Below are positions 55,664 through 63,235 of a DNA stretch of 64,000 nt, piece by piece (the stretch's first letter is position 1; the number at the start of each line of letters is the position of its first letter). The notes below the pieces were generated by a model. It was given only the letters and a program-made list of their open reading frames with translations, did not search any database and was not told the DNA's origin. The DNA lies in NCBI RefSeq assembly GCF_000013985.1, contig NC_008048.1, forward strand, positions 806,001-870,000, read 5' to 3'. This DNA comes from Sphingopyxis alaskensis RB2256. Its GTDB lineage: Bacteria; Pseudomonadota; Alphaproteobacteria; Sphingomonadales; Sphingomonadaceae. The translations under genes and the position numbers were made by a program.

Positions 55664-56875
55664 ATGGATCTGAGCTATGGCGAAGCGGCCGAAGTCTTTC
55701 GCGGCGAGGTCCGTGCCTTTCTGGCGTCGCACTGGCCCCCTGCCAATGATCTGCGCGGTGATGATCTGAAGCAATTCGTCCGCGCATTCCGACGCCAGGC
55801 GACCGAACAAGGCTATTTGTACCGCGCCATTCCCAAGCGTTATGGCGGGTCGGAACAGCCCGTCGATGTGATCCGCGCGCAGGTGATCCGCGAGGAGTTT
55901 CAACGCGCCAGAGCACCGATGGAAGTGGGCGGCAACGGAATGAACATGACCGTTCCGACCTTGCTGGAGAAGGGCACCGAGGAACAGCGCGAGCTGTTCG
56001 TCCGCAAGACGCTGGAAGGCGATTATATCTGGGGGCAGGGATATTCCGAACCCGGTGCCGGGTCGGACCTTGCCAGCGTGCGGACCAGGGGCGAGCTGTC
56101 GGCGGACGGCAGCAAATGGATCATCAACGGACAGAAAATCTGGACCTCGCAGGGAATGCAGGCGACGCACATGTTCATGCTGGTGCGGACCGAACCGGAC
56201 GCGCCCAAGCATGACGGCATCACTTATCTGCTCATCGACCTCGACCAGCCGGGCGTGACGCGCCGCCCGATCCGCCAGATGACGGGAGAAGCAGGCGATC
56301 ACACGTTTTGCGAGTTTTTCTTCGACAACGCCGAAACGCCGGTGGCTTGGCAGGTCGGTGAGCGAGGGCAGGGCTGGTATGTCAGCCGCACCACACTGAA
56401 GCATGAGCGCGCGAGCATCGGGGGCGCTGATGGCCTGGGGCGTCAGTTTGCGAAACTGGTCGAACTGGCAAAGGAAGTGAACCGGATCGAGGATCCGCTG
56501 GTGCGCGACAAGCTGACGCAGATCGAGGGCTTTGTTTTGTCGCACCGTTATTCCAGCTATCGCATTTTCAGTTGCGCGGCGGCGGGGGACGACCCCGGCC
56601 CGGTATCATTGATGATGAAACTGCTGCTGACCGAGATCGGCCACGAAATCGCGTTGCTGGCGCAGGAATTGCTGGGTGAACATGCCTTTGTCGAACCGGT
56701 CGGGGCGGGCGGGCGCGGTAGCCGGGGGCCGCGCGGGCCGGAAAAATGGATGGACCAGATCATGGGTAGCCTGGGCAATTCGATCGCGGGGGGCACATCG
56801 AATATTCAACGCAATATCATTGGCGAGCGCGGGCTGGGGCTGCCCCGCGACCTTGCGATAAGTGCGGAGCGCTGA
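55664..56875 (+). CDS. Acyl-CoA dehydrogenase, catalytic (alpha-like) subunit
   Basis: A 403-residue flavoenzyme subunit. FAD/CoA segments are WGQGYSEPGAGSDLASVRTRG and WIINGQKIWTSQGMQATHMFML, and the C-terminal FAD clasp is GGTSNIQRNIIGERGLGLP. The usual YEGT Glu is absent (AGGT), but a Glu in TLKHERASIGG matches the catalytic position of isovaleryl-CoA dehydrogenase. With the shorter subunit that follows it fits the alpha2beta2 heterotetramers known from steroid side-chain catabolism (FadE28/29 type). Confidence 0.92.
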   Translation: MDLSYGEAAEVFRGEVRAFLASHWPPANDLRGDDLKQFVRAFRRQATEQGYLYRAIPKRYGGSEQPVDVIRAQVIREEFQRARAPMEVGGNGMNMTVPTLLEKGTEEQRELFVRKTLEGDYIWGQGYSEPGAGSDLASVRTRGELSADGSKWIINGQKIWTSQGMQATHMFMLVRTEPDAPKHDGITYLLIDLDQPGVTRRPIRQMTGEAGDHTFCEFFFDNAETPVAWQVGERGQGWYVSRTTLKHERASIGGADGLGRQFAKLVELAKEVNRIEDPLVRDKLTQIEGFVLSHRYSSYRIFSCAAAGDDPGPVSLMMKLLLTEIGHEIALLAQELLGEHAFVEPVGAGGRGSRGPRGPEKWMDQIMGSLGNSIAGGTSNIQRNIIGERGLGLPRDLAISAER

Positions 56876-56876
56876 C

Positions 56877-57869
56877 GTGCATTTTCATCTGACCGAAGAG
56901 CAGGCCGCAATCCAGGAGGCGGTGCGGGGCACGCTGGCGGACCATTGGCCACTGGAGCGCCTCCACGCCTTTGCCAACGGCGATGCCGACTTCGATCCGG
57001 ACAGCTGGGATGCGCTGATGGCGCTTGGCCTGGGCGGCGTCCTTGCGCCGGACAGCGGCATGGGTTTGCTCGAAGCCGCCCTGGTTTGCGAAGTCGCAGG
57101 CGAACGCGCTGCTCCTGGGCCGCTTGTCGGGCAATTGCTGGCGGTGGCGGCCGTTGCGCATTGGGACGATTGCGACGCGGGCCTTCGGGATGCGCTGACC
57201 AGCGGGACAGTGACGGTGGCGCTGATGCACGGCGGCAGCAGCTATGTTCCCTGTGCGCGGTCGGCCGGCCAGTTCCTGGTCGTGGATCGCACGCGCGGCG
57301 TCCGTCTGGTCGAGGCCGCCGACGCGACGATCGAGCCGGTCCGCGCCAGCGACCGCAGCCGTCCGGCATCGAAGGTAGAGATTGCCGCGGGCGCGGGGCG
57401 CTCGCTGTTCGCCGCCGATCATCCGATGACGGCGCGACTTGCCGATGCGGCGCTGGTTCTCGTCGCCGCCGACGCGCTGGGCGGCGCGCAAAGAGTCACC
57501 GACATGAGCGTCGCCTATGCCAAGGAACGCGAGCAGTTCGGACAGCCGATCGGCCGCTTTCAAGGCCTCAAGCACCAGCTTGCGCATATGGCGCTCGATG
57601 TCGAACCGGCGCGTGCGCTGGTCTGGTACGCGGCCTATGCCTGGGATGCGGAACTGCCCGACGCTGCGCGCGCGGCGGCGATGGCAAAGGCGCATCTGTG
57701 CGACATCTACGTCCGCGCAACGCGCGCCGCGGTCGCGGCGCATGGCGGCATCGGATACACATGGGAATATGGCCTTCATTATTGGTTTCGGCGCGCCGCC
57801 TTCAATCGGGCCTGGCTCGGCAGCCCCGCCGAACATCGCGCGCGGGCGGCCGGTCTGGCAGGCTGGTAA
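56877..57869 (+). CDS. Acyl-CoA dehydrogenase, second (beta-like) subunit
   Basis: A 330-residue ACAD-fold protein, short for the family and lacking the catalytic Glu-Arg pair. It keeps AYAKEREQFGQPIGRFQGLKHQLA and AAVAAHGGIGYTWEYGLHYWFRRA, the helical C domain. The start is probably GTG 56877 after CGGAG (alternative GTG 56862, overlapping the previous stop). It should pair with the subunit encoded immediately upstream. Confidence 0.88.
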   Translation: MHFHLTEEQAAIQEAVRGTLADHWPLERLHAFANGDADFDPDSWDALMALGLGGVLAPDSGMGLLEAALVCEVAGERAAPGPLVGQLLAVAAVAHWDDCDAGLRDALTSGTVTVALMHGGSSYVPCARSAGQFLVVDRTRGVRLVEAADATIEPVRASDRSRPASKVEIAAGAGRSLFAADHPMTARLADAALVLVAADALGGAQRVTDMSVAYAKEREQFGQPIGRFQGLKHQLAHMALDVEPARALVWYAAYAWDAELPDAARAAAMAKAHLCDIYVRATRAAVAAHGGIGYTWEYGLHYWFRRAAFNRAWLGSPAEHRARAAGLAGW

Positions 57870-58192
57870 ATGAGCCGGACGGCCGACCATTCCGAACCGG
57901 CCCCCGGCGCGCGGCGCCTGCGCCCCGACGATCATTTCACGATCCTTGCCGAAACCGACGCGTCGCCGATGCATGTCGGTGCGCTCCAGCGCGCCGCCAT
58001 GCCGGATACCGTCCGCGCCACAATTGTCCCGTTCCCATTCTGGGTTCGGGCCGTTTCCTCAACATCCTCTCGCGCCGCAACGGCGACCGGCTCGACAGGG
58101 GCGTTATCGCCGATGCCGAAAAAGTCCCCGACGCCGCCCGGATCGCGGCGTTCCTTGTCGCCGCGTTCGACGAACTGGAGAAAATCGCATGA
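57870..58192 (+). pseudogene. Wax ester synthase/acyltransferase remnant
   Basis: The first ~40 residues (LRPDDHFTILAETDASPMHVGALQ) match the N terminus of WS/DGAT acyltransferases. After about residue 45 the frame changes and the text jumps to ILSRRNGDRLDRGVIADAEK plus VPDAARIAAFLVAAFDELEKIA, the C terminus of the same family. The whole middle, including the HHxxxDG motif, some 350 residues, is gone. The ends still touch their neighbours: it starts at the previous stop and its TGA overlaps the next ATG. Confidence 0.8.
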
Positions 58193-59247
58193 CCGACGAC
58201 CTCGCCTTTCGCCCGGAAGATGACCGCTATCACCAATTGTCGGACGATCCGTATGAAACGGAAACCAATTGGTGGTCGTTCAACATTCCCGAACGCAAGC
58301 TCGGCTGCTGGATCCATGCACCCTATTATCCCAACCGCAAGGCCGTGACCTGGCGGATATTCGCCTGGGACGACGAAGGTTATGATCAGGCGCGCATGGC
58401 CTATTATCGCAAGGTCGAAGAGGCGCCGATGCCCGACGACCCCGACCTGACCGACATCATTTTCCCCGGCGATGCGAACGGACCCGGCTATTCGCTGCGG
58501 ATGCTGGAGCCGGGAATGAAATATCATCTGCAATATGAGGATCGCGCGCGCGGTTTTGCGCTGGACTTCACACATGGCGGCCTGCATCCGCCGCATCGCT
58601 TTCCGCCCGGCAAGCCGCCCTTCATGGCCACGCCGCACTTTGACCAGCTCGGCCATGTCGAAGGGTGGATGACACTGCGCGGAGAGCGTATCCGCATCGA
58701 CGGCATCGGGGTGCGTGATCGCACCTGGGGGCCGCGCGGCGGCCCCTATGCCGCAAGCCCCAAACGCTATGCCAGCGACATGGAACGGGTAAAGCGGCCC
58801 GGCGGCGCCCACTGGCGCGAGATCGAGCGCGAACGGGGGCGCGGGCGCATCCAGTATATCTTTGGTCACCGCCACGACGGCACCGGCTTTCTGGGTTTTG
58901 TGCGTGTCGCCGATGGGGATGCCGACGGCTGGGCGCCGATGAACGCGGGCTGGATTCGCCGCGATGGCTGCTTCGGCAGCCTCGATCCCGCGCGTTCGCG
59001 GATGCGGACCTTTCGCAGCCCGAAAACGGGATGGAGCACACATATGCAGGTTGAACTGGTCGACGAACAGGGTCGCGAAATGAAAAGCGAAGGCTTTGCG
59101 GTGAGCACGATGAGCGAAGCGGGCTATGGCGTGAACCAGTTGATGCGTTGGGACATCGACGGCGGGATCGGCTGGGGCGAAGACCAGGATGTTTGGAACC
59201 CGGCCCATTATGTGCGGATGCTCGATGCGTTGAAGGCGACCGTTTGA
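58189..59247 (+). CDS. CrtC/AttH-like (lipocalin-fold) hypothetical protein
   Basis: A 352-residue protein starting MTDDLAFRPEDDRYHQLSDD. Beta-rich with many Trp, Tyr and Gly residues: ETETNWWSFNIPERKLGCWIHA, HFDQLGHVEGWMTLRGERIRIDGIGVRDRTWGPRGG and YIFGHRHDGTGFLGFVRVADG. The arrangement suggests the two-lobed CrtC/AttH fold. Mycobacterial and sphingomonad homologues occur in lipid and steroid clusters, but no activity is assigned. It overlaps the acyltransferase remnant by ATGA. Confidence 0.75.
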   Translation: MTDDLAFRPEDDRYHQLSDDPYETETNWWSFNIPERKLGCWIHAPYYPNRKAVTWRIFAWDDEGYDQARMAYYRKVEEAPMPDDPDLTDIIFPGDANGPGYSLRMLEPGMKYHLQYEDRARGFALDFTHGGLHPPHRFPPGKPPFMATPHFDQLGHVEGWMTLRGERIRIDGIGVRDRTWGPRGGPYAASPKRYASDMERVKRPGGAHWREIERERGRGRIQYIFGHRHDGTGFLGFVRVADGDADGWAPMNAGWIRRDGCFGSLDPARSRMRTFRSPKTGWSTHMQVELVDEQGREMKSEGFAVSTMSEAGYGVNQLMRWDIDGGIGWGEDQDVWNPAHYVRMLDALKATV

Positions 59248-59251
59248 CGCC

Positions 59252-60172
59252 ATGTTTGGCGAGTTGTCGCTTCCGCTGATGTGTGCGCCGATGAGCATCG
59301 CCTCATCGGTTCCGCTGGCCCTGGCTTGCTGTCGGGCCGGGGTCATCGGTGGATGGCAGGGCGGCTCGCTTACGCCGTTCGAAATGTTCGAATCCTATTT
59401 GGAGGCGCTGGACGGGATCGGCGGCGCGCCGCCGATCGTCAACCTGCCCGCCCGTTGGGGGCGCGATCCTGCGGCGGCCGAGCGGATCGACTGCCTCGAA
59501 CGTCATCGCGTCCCGCTTGTCCTGTCCAGCCTCGGCGACCCGTCGGCGCTGGTCGAGCGGGTTCACGGATGGGGCGGACGGGTGATCCACGACGTTACGA
59601 CGATGAAGCACGCCGAAAAGGCGATCGCGGCGGGCGCCGACGGATTGATGCTGACCTGCGCCGGAGCGGGCGGCCACACCGGTTTTCTGACGCCAATGGC
59701 TTTCGTGCCGGCGGTGCGGCGGCGATTCGACGGCTTGCTGATCGTCGCGGGAGGTATCGCCGACGCGCATGGCATCGCCGCCGCGCTGGCGCTGGGGGGC
59801 GATATTGCGTGCATGGGAACGCGCTTCATCGCGACGCCGGAAAGCGGCGTGGCCGAGGGACATCGCACCATGATCCCGGCAGTCGGTGTCGATGACATCA
59901 TGGTTTCGGCGGCGATGAACGGCGTCCCCGCGCATTGGATGCGCCCATCGGTGGAAGCAGTAGGCCTCGATCCAAAGTCGCTTCCGTCGACGCGCACGGC
60001 AATGCCCGAAGGGGTAAGGCCGTGGCGCGATATATGGAGCGCGGGCCAAAGTGCGGGCCTGATCGACATGGTCGAACCGGTCGCCGATCTCGTTGCCCGT
60101 CTTCGCCGTGATTTCAACGCATTGCCGGCGCTTCCCGATTGGCGGGGGCGGTTGGCGGACATCGCGTTCTAG
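59252..60172 (+). CDS. Nitronate monooxygenase/enoyl reductase-like flavoprotein
   Basis: A 306-residue FMN TIM barrel. Family marks are PLMCAPMSIASSVPLALACCRAGVIGG, the phosphate-binding CAGAGGHTG and VAGGIADAHGIAAALALGGDIACMGTRF. The related FabK-type enoyl reductases use the same fold, so the CoA-cluster context leaves both a nitronate and an acyl substrate open. Its TAG and that of the converging gene share CTAG (60169-60172). Confidence 0.9.
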   Translation: MFGELSLPLMCAPMSIASSVPLALACCRAGVIGGWQGGSLTPFEMFESYLEALDGIGGAPPIVNLPARWGRDPAAAERIDCLERHRVPLVLSSLGDPSALVERVHGWGGRVIHDVTTMKHAEKAIAAGADGLMLTCAGAGGHTGFLTPMAFVPAVRRRFDGLLIVAGGIADAHGIAAALALGGDIACMGTRFIATPESGVAEGHRTMIPAVGVDDIMVSAAMNGVPAHWMRPSVEAVGLDPKSLPSTRTAMPEGVRPWRDIWSAGQSAGLIDMVEPVADLVARLRRDFNALPALPDWRGRLADIAF

Positions 60173-61167
60173 CGCGGCGTGCTGGACATCTGACCCATCG
60201 TCAGCACGATCCGTCCCGCGCTTTCGCCGGTCTCCGCATCCTGCATTGCGGCGCAAAAATCCTCCAGGGGATAGGTTCGCGCGATCGCCGGGCGCAGCCT
60301 GCCTTCCGCCGCCAGGTCGAAAATGGCATCACGGTTGGCCTCGCTCCGTCCGGGTTCGAACAGGCCGAACTGCCGCACGTCCACTCCGATCAGGCTCGCT
60401 CCCTTCAATAAGGGCAAGTTGGTCCGCAGCGCCGCAATGCCTGCCGGAAAGCCGATGACCAGATGCCGTCCGTTCCAAGCCAGCGAACGGAATGCCCGGT
60501 CGGTTGCGTCGCCTCCGACGGGGTCGAACACGACATCGACGCCCTGGCCACCGGTCGCAGCGGTTACCGTCGCGCGCCAGTCGGGGTCGCGCGCGTCGAT
60601 CACGGCATCGGCGCCGCCCGCGCGCGCCAGGCTGCGCTTGGTCGCGTTCGACGCCGACGCGATCACCTGTGCGCCAAGATATTTGCCAAGCTGGATCGCT
60701 GCATAACCCGTGGCGCCGCCCGCTCCCAGTACCAGCAGCGTCTCTCCCGCAGCCAGCCGACCGCGATCGACCAGCGCATGGCGCGCGGTTGCATAGCTTA
60801 CCGGGAACACCGCCGCTTCTTCGAAGGACAGGGTTTCGGGCATTTTCCGAACAGTTCGTGCGGGAAGGTTGGCGGCATCGGCGAACAGGCCGCCCCATCC
60901 GCTGCCCACCACCTTGTCGCCGACAGAAAGTCCTTCGACGTCCATGCCGACGGCCTCGACGATGCCCGCGCATTCGCTGCCGGGGATATAAGGAAGCGGC
61001 GGTTTGACCTGATAATTTCCCGCTGCCGTCAAGACATCGACATAGCTGATACCGGTGGCGCGGATCGCGATCCGAACCTGGCTCGGCGACGGCGGGCCGG
61101 GATCATATTCGACCAGCCGATAGGTGTCGGGGGGGCCAAGTGCGCTGGCCATAACGGCGCGGGGCAT
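60169..61167 (-). CDS. NADPH:quinone oxidoreductase-like zinc-independent dehydrogenase
   Basis: A 332-residue medium-chain reductase of the quinone oxidoreductase group. It has PYIPGSECAGIVEAVGMDVEGLSVGDKV and the nucleotide site LLVLGAGGATGYAAIQLGKYLG. It lacks the zinc ligands of alcohol dehydrogenases (no GHE catalytic site). VFDPVGGDATDRAFRSLAWNGR is typical. Its ATG overlaps the SDR stop as TGATG. It probably reduces an enoyl-type double bond in the pathway. Confidence 0.92.
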   Translation of the reverse strand: MPRAVMASALGPPDTYRLVEYDPGPPSPSQVRIAIRATGISYVDVLTAAGNYQVKPPLPYIPGSECAGIVEAVGMDVEGLSVGDKVVGSGWGGLFADAANLPARTVRKMPETLSFEEAAVFPVSYATARHALVDRGRLAAGETLLVLGAGGATGYAAIQLGKYLGAQVIASASNATKRSLARAGGADAVIDARDPDWRATVTAATGGQGVDVVFDPVGGDATDRAFRSLAWNGRHLVIGFPAGIAALRTNLPLLKGASLIGVDVRQFGLFEPGRSEANRDAIFDLAAEGRLRPAIARTYPLEDFCAAMQDAETGESAGRIVLTMGQMSSTPR

Positions 61168-61913
61168 CAGCGCTGCCCCCCGTCCACGCGGACGAGCGCG
61201 CCGGTGGTATAAGAGGATGAGGGGCTCGCGAGCATCAGTGCGGCGGTGACGATTTCCTCGGGGCGGCCGGGGCGTCCCAGGGCCACGGGCTGCACCTCCC
61301 GCTTCCATGGTTCCCAGGCGTCCGCGATGTCGGTCAGAAAGGGGCCGGGGCTGATCGTGTTCACCCGCACTTTCGGGCCATATTCGCGGCTGAGCGACAC
61401 GGTCATCGCATTGAGCGCCGCCTTTGCCGCGCCATAGGGCACGACTTTCGGCAGCGCCATCAATGCCCCGGTCGAGCTGACGTTGATGATACAACCGCCA
61501 TCGCCTTCGCTCATCCGGTGCGCGATCTGGCTCGCGAGGCGGAACGGACCCTTGAAGTTCAGGTTCATCACCGAATCGAACAGCTTTTCCGGTATTTCGT
61601 GGCTGGCGCAGGACGGCGACATTCCGGCATTGTTGACCAGAATGTCGACGCGCCCGAATGCGGCGTAGGACGCGGCGATCAATCCGTCGATCTCGTCCCA
61701 GCGGCCGCAATGGGCACTGTGGGCCAGGGCTTTGCGACCAAGCGCGCGGCATTCTTCGGCAATGGTTTCGCAATTGTCCAGCTTGCGGCTGGCGACGATG
61801 ACGTCGGCGCCGCGCTCCGCAAACGCCTTTACCATCCGATAGCCAAGCCCGCGCGACCCGCCGGTGACGAGCGCGACCTTTCCGGTGAAATCGAACAGCG
61901 GATCGGGCGTCAT
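61167..61913 (-). CDS. Short-chain dehydrogenase/reductase
   Basis: A 248-residue SDR. The cofactor site is ALVTGGSRGLG, NNAG is in ILVNNAGMSPS, and the catalytic Ser, Tyr and Lys are in INVSSTGALMALPKVVPYGAAKAAL. Arg-containing IVASRKLDN suggests NADP. It oxidises or reduces a hydroxy/keto group of a CoA intermediate. Start and stop both overlap neighbours (ATGA upstream, TGATG downstream), a tightly coupled trio. Confidence 0.94.
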   Translation of the reverse strand: MTPDPLFDFTGKVALVTGGSRGLGYRMVKAFAERGADVIVASRKLDNCETIAEECRALGRKALAHSAHCGRWDEIDGLIAASYAAFGRVDILVNNAGMSPSCASHEIPEKLFDSVMNLNFKGPFRLASQIAHRMSEGDGGCIINVSSTGALMALPKVVPYGAAKAALNAMTVSLSREYGPKVRVNTISPGPFLTDIADAWEPWKREVQPVALGRPGRPEEIVTAALMLASPSSSYTTGALVRVDGGQR

Positions 61914-63205
61914 GCCGTGTTCCTTTCCCGGATCGCTGCCAGCCGCGTCGGTATATGTTCGCTGGGAAACAGGCCCGATGCGCGCGTTGCATTCTTCAGA
62001 TGAGCTTTGGCGACCTGTACCTTGTGCACCTCGGTTGGTCCGTCGGCCAGGGCGAGGGCGGGAAGGCCCATCCACATATCGGCGAGCGGCGTTTCGAGCG
62101 TCATGCCCAGGCTTCCGTGCATCTGGATCGCGCGCTGGACGATGTCGTGACAGACTTTTGCCATCTGCACCTTGCACATCGCGATATGCGTGCGCGCGGC
62201 GCCGTGGGGCTCGCGACCGCTTTCCACCTCATCGATGATCCACGCGGTCTTGAGCACCAGCAGGCGGAACTGTTCCAGCTCGATGATCGAATCGGCGATC
62301 GCTCCCTGCACGAACTGATGTTCGCCAAGCTGCTTGCCCTGGGTGTGGCGTGAGACCGCGCGTTCCAGCATCATGTCGATCGCGCGCTGGCATTTGCCGA
62401 CCGTTCGCATGGCGTGGTGGACACGGCCGCCGCCCAGCCGCGCCTGCGCGACCTTGAACCCCTCGCCGGGGTTGCCCAGCATCGCGTCCAGTGGAACCCG
62501 CACGCGATTATAACGGATATAGGCGTGAATGCCGTCGTCGTCGCCCCGGCGATCCCCCATCGTCTGGGAATGGCGGATGAATTCCAGTCCGGGCGCATCG
62601 GCGGGCACGATCAGCATCGACATTCGCCCGTGCGGCGGGTTTTCGGGATTGGTCACGACCATCACGATGAGAAAGGCGGCGAAGCGCGCATTGGAGGAGA
62701 ACCATTTCTCTCCCTCGATCACCCACTCGTCGCCCTCGCGCCACGCGCGGCAGGTGAACTCCTTGGGATCGGCCCCGGCCTGCGGTTCGGTCATCGAAAA
62801 GGTCGATACGATTTCACCGTCGATCAGCGGCTTCAGGTAGCGGGCCTTCTGCTCGTCGGTGCCGAACATCGCCAGGATTTCGCTGTTCCCCGTATCGGGC
62901 GCGGCGGTGCCGAATATGGTGGGCGCCCAATAGCTGCGGCCCAGAAGTTCGTTCATCAGCGCCAGCGTCAGTTGACCATATCCGGGTCCGCCCAGCTCGG
63001 CGCCCAGATGACAGGCCCACAATCCCTGCGCCTTCACCTCCTTTTGCAATGGTTTCAGATGCGCGCGCGCCTTGCGGTCGGTTACGTCATAGGGAGCGCC
63101 GTGACCGGGGAACAGCATGTCCATCGGCTCGCATTCGCGGCGGACAAACGCTGCCATCCAGTCCAGCCTCGCCTGCAAGTCCGGTTCGATGCGAAAGTTG
63201 ATCAT
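61910..63205 (-). CDS. Acyl-CoA dehydrogenase, ACAD10/11-like
   Basis: A 431-residue dehydrogenase. Active-site regions are VSTFSMTEPQAGADPKEFTC and WVIEGEKWFSSNARFAAFLIVM, and near the C terminus QMHGSLGMTLETPLADMW. ALADGPTEVHK replaces the YEGT of ordinary family members and is the form seen in ACAD10/11 and bacterial LvaC-like enzymes. ATG 63205 follows AGGAG. It comes 30 bases after a phosphotransferase gene on the same strand, the pair that ACAD10/11 carries in one chain. Confidence 0.92.
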   Translation of the reverse strand: MINFRIEPDLQARLDWMAAFVRRECEPMDMLFPGHGAPYDVTDRKARAHLKPLQKEVKAQGLWACHLGAELGGPGYGQLTLALMNELLGRSYWAPTIFGTAAPDTGNSEILAMFGTDEQKARYLKPLIDGEIVSTFSMTEPQAGADPKEFTCRAWREGDEWVIEGEKWFSSNARFAAFLIVMVVTNPENPPHGRMSMLIVPADAPGLEFIRHSQTMGDRRGDDDGIHAYIRYNRVRVPLDAMLGNPGEGFKVAQARLGGGRVHHAMRTVGKCQRAIDMMLERAVSRHTQGKQLGEHQFVQGAIADSIIELEQFRLLVLKTAWIIDEVESGREPHGAARTHIAMCKVQMAKVCHDIVQRAIQMHGSLGMTLETPLADMWMGLPALALADGPTEVHKVQVAKAHLKNATRASGLFPSEHIPTRLAAIRERNTA

Positions 63206-63235
63206 GTCTGCTCCTGCTATTCCGGCGGGACAGGG

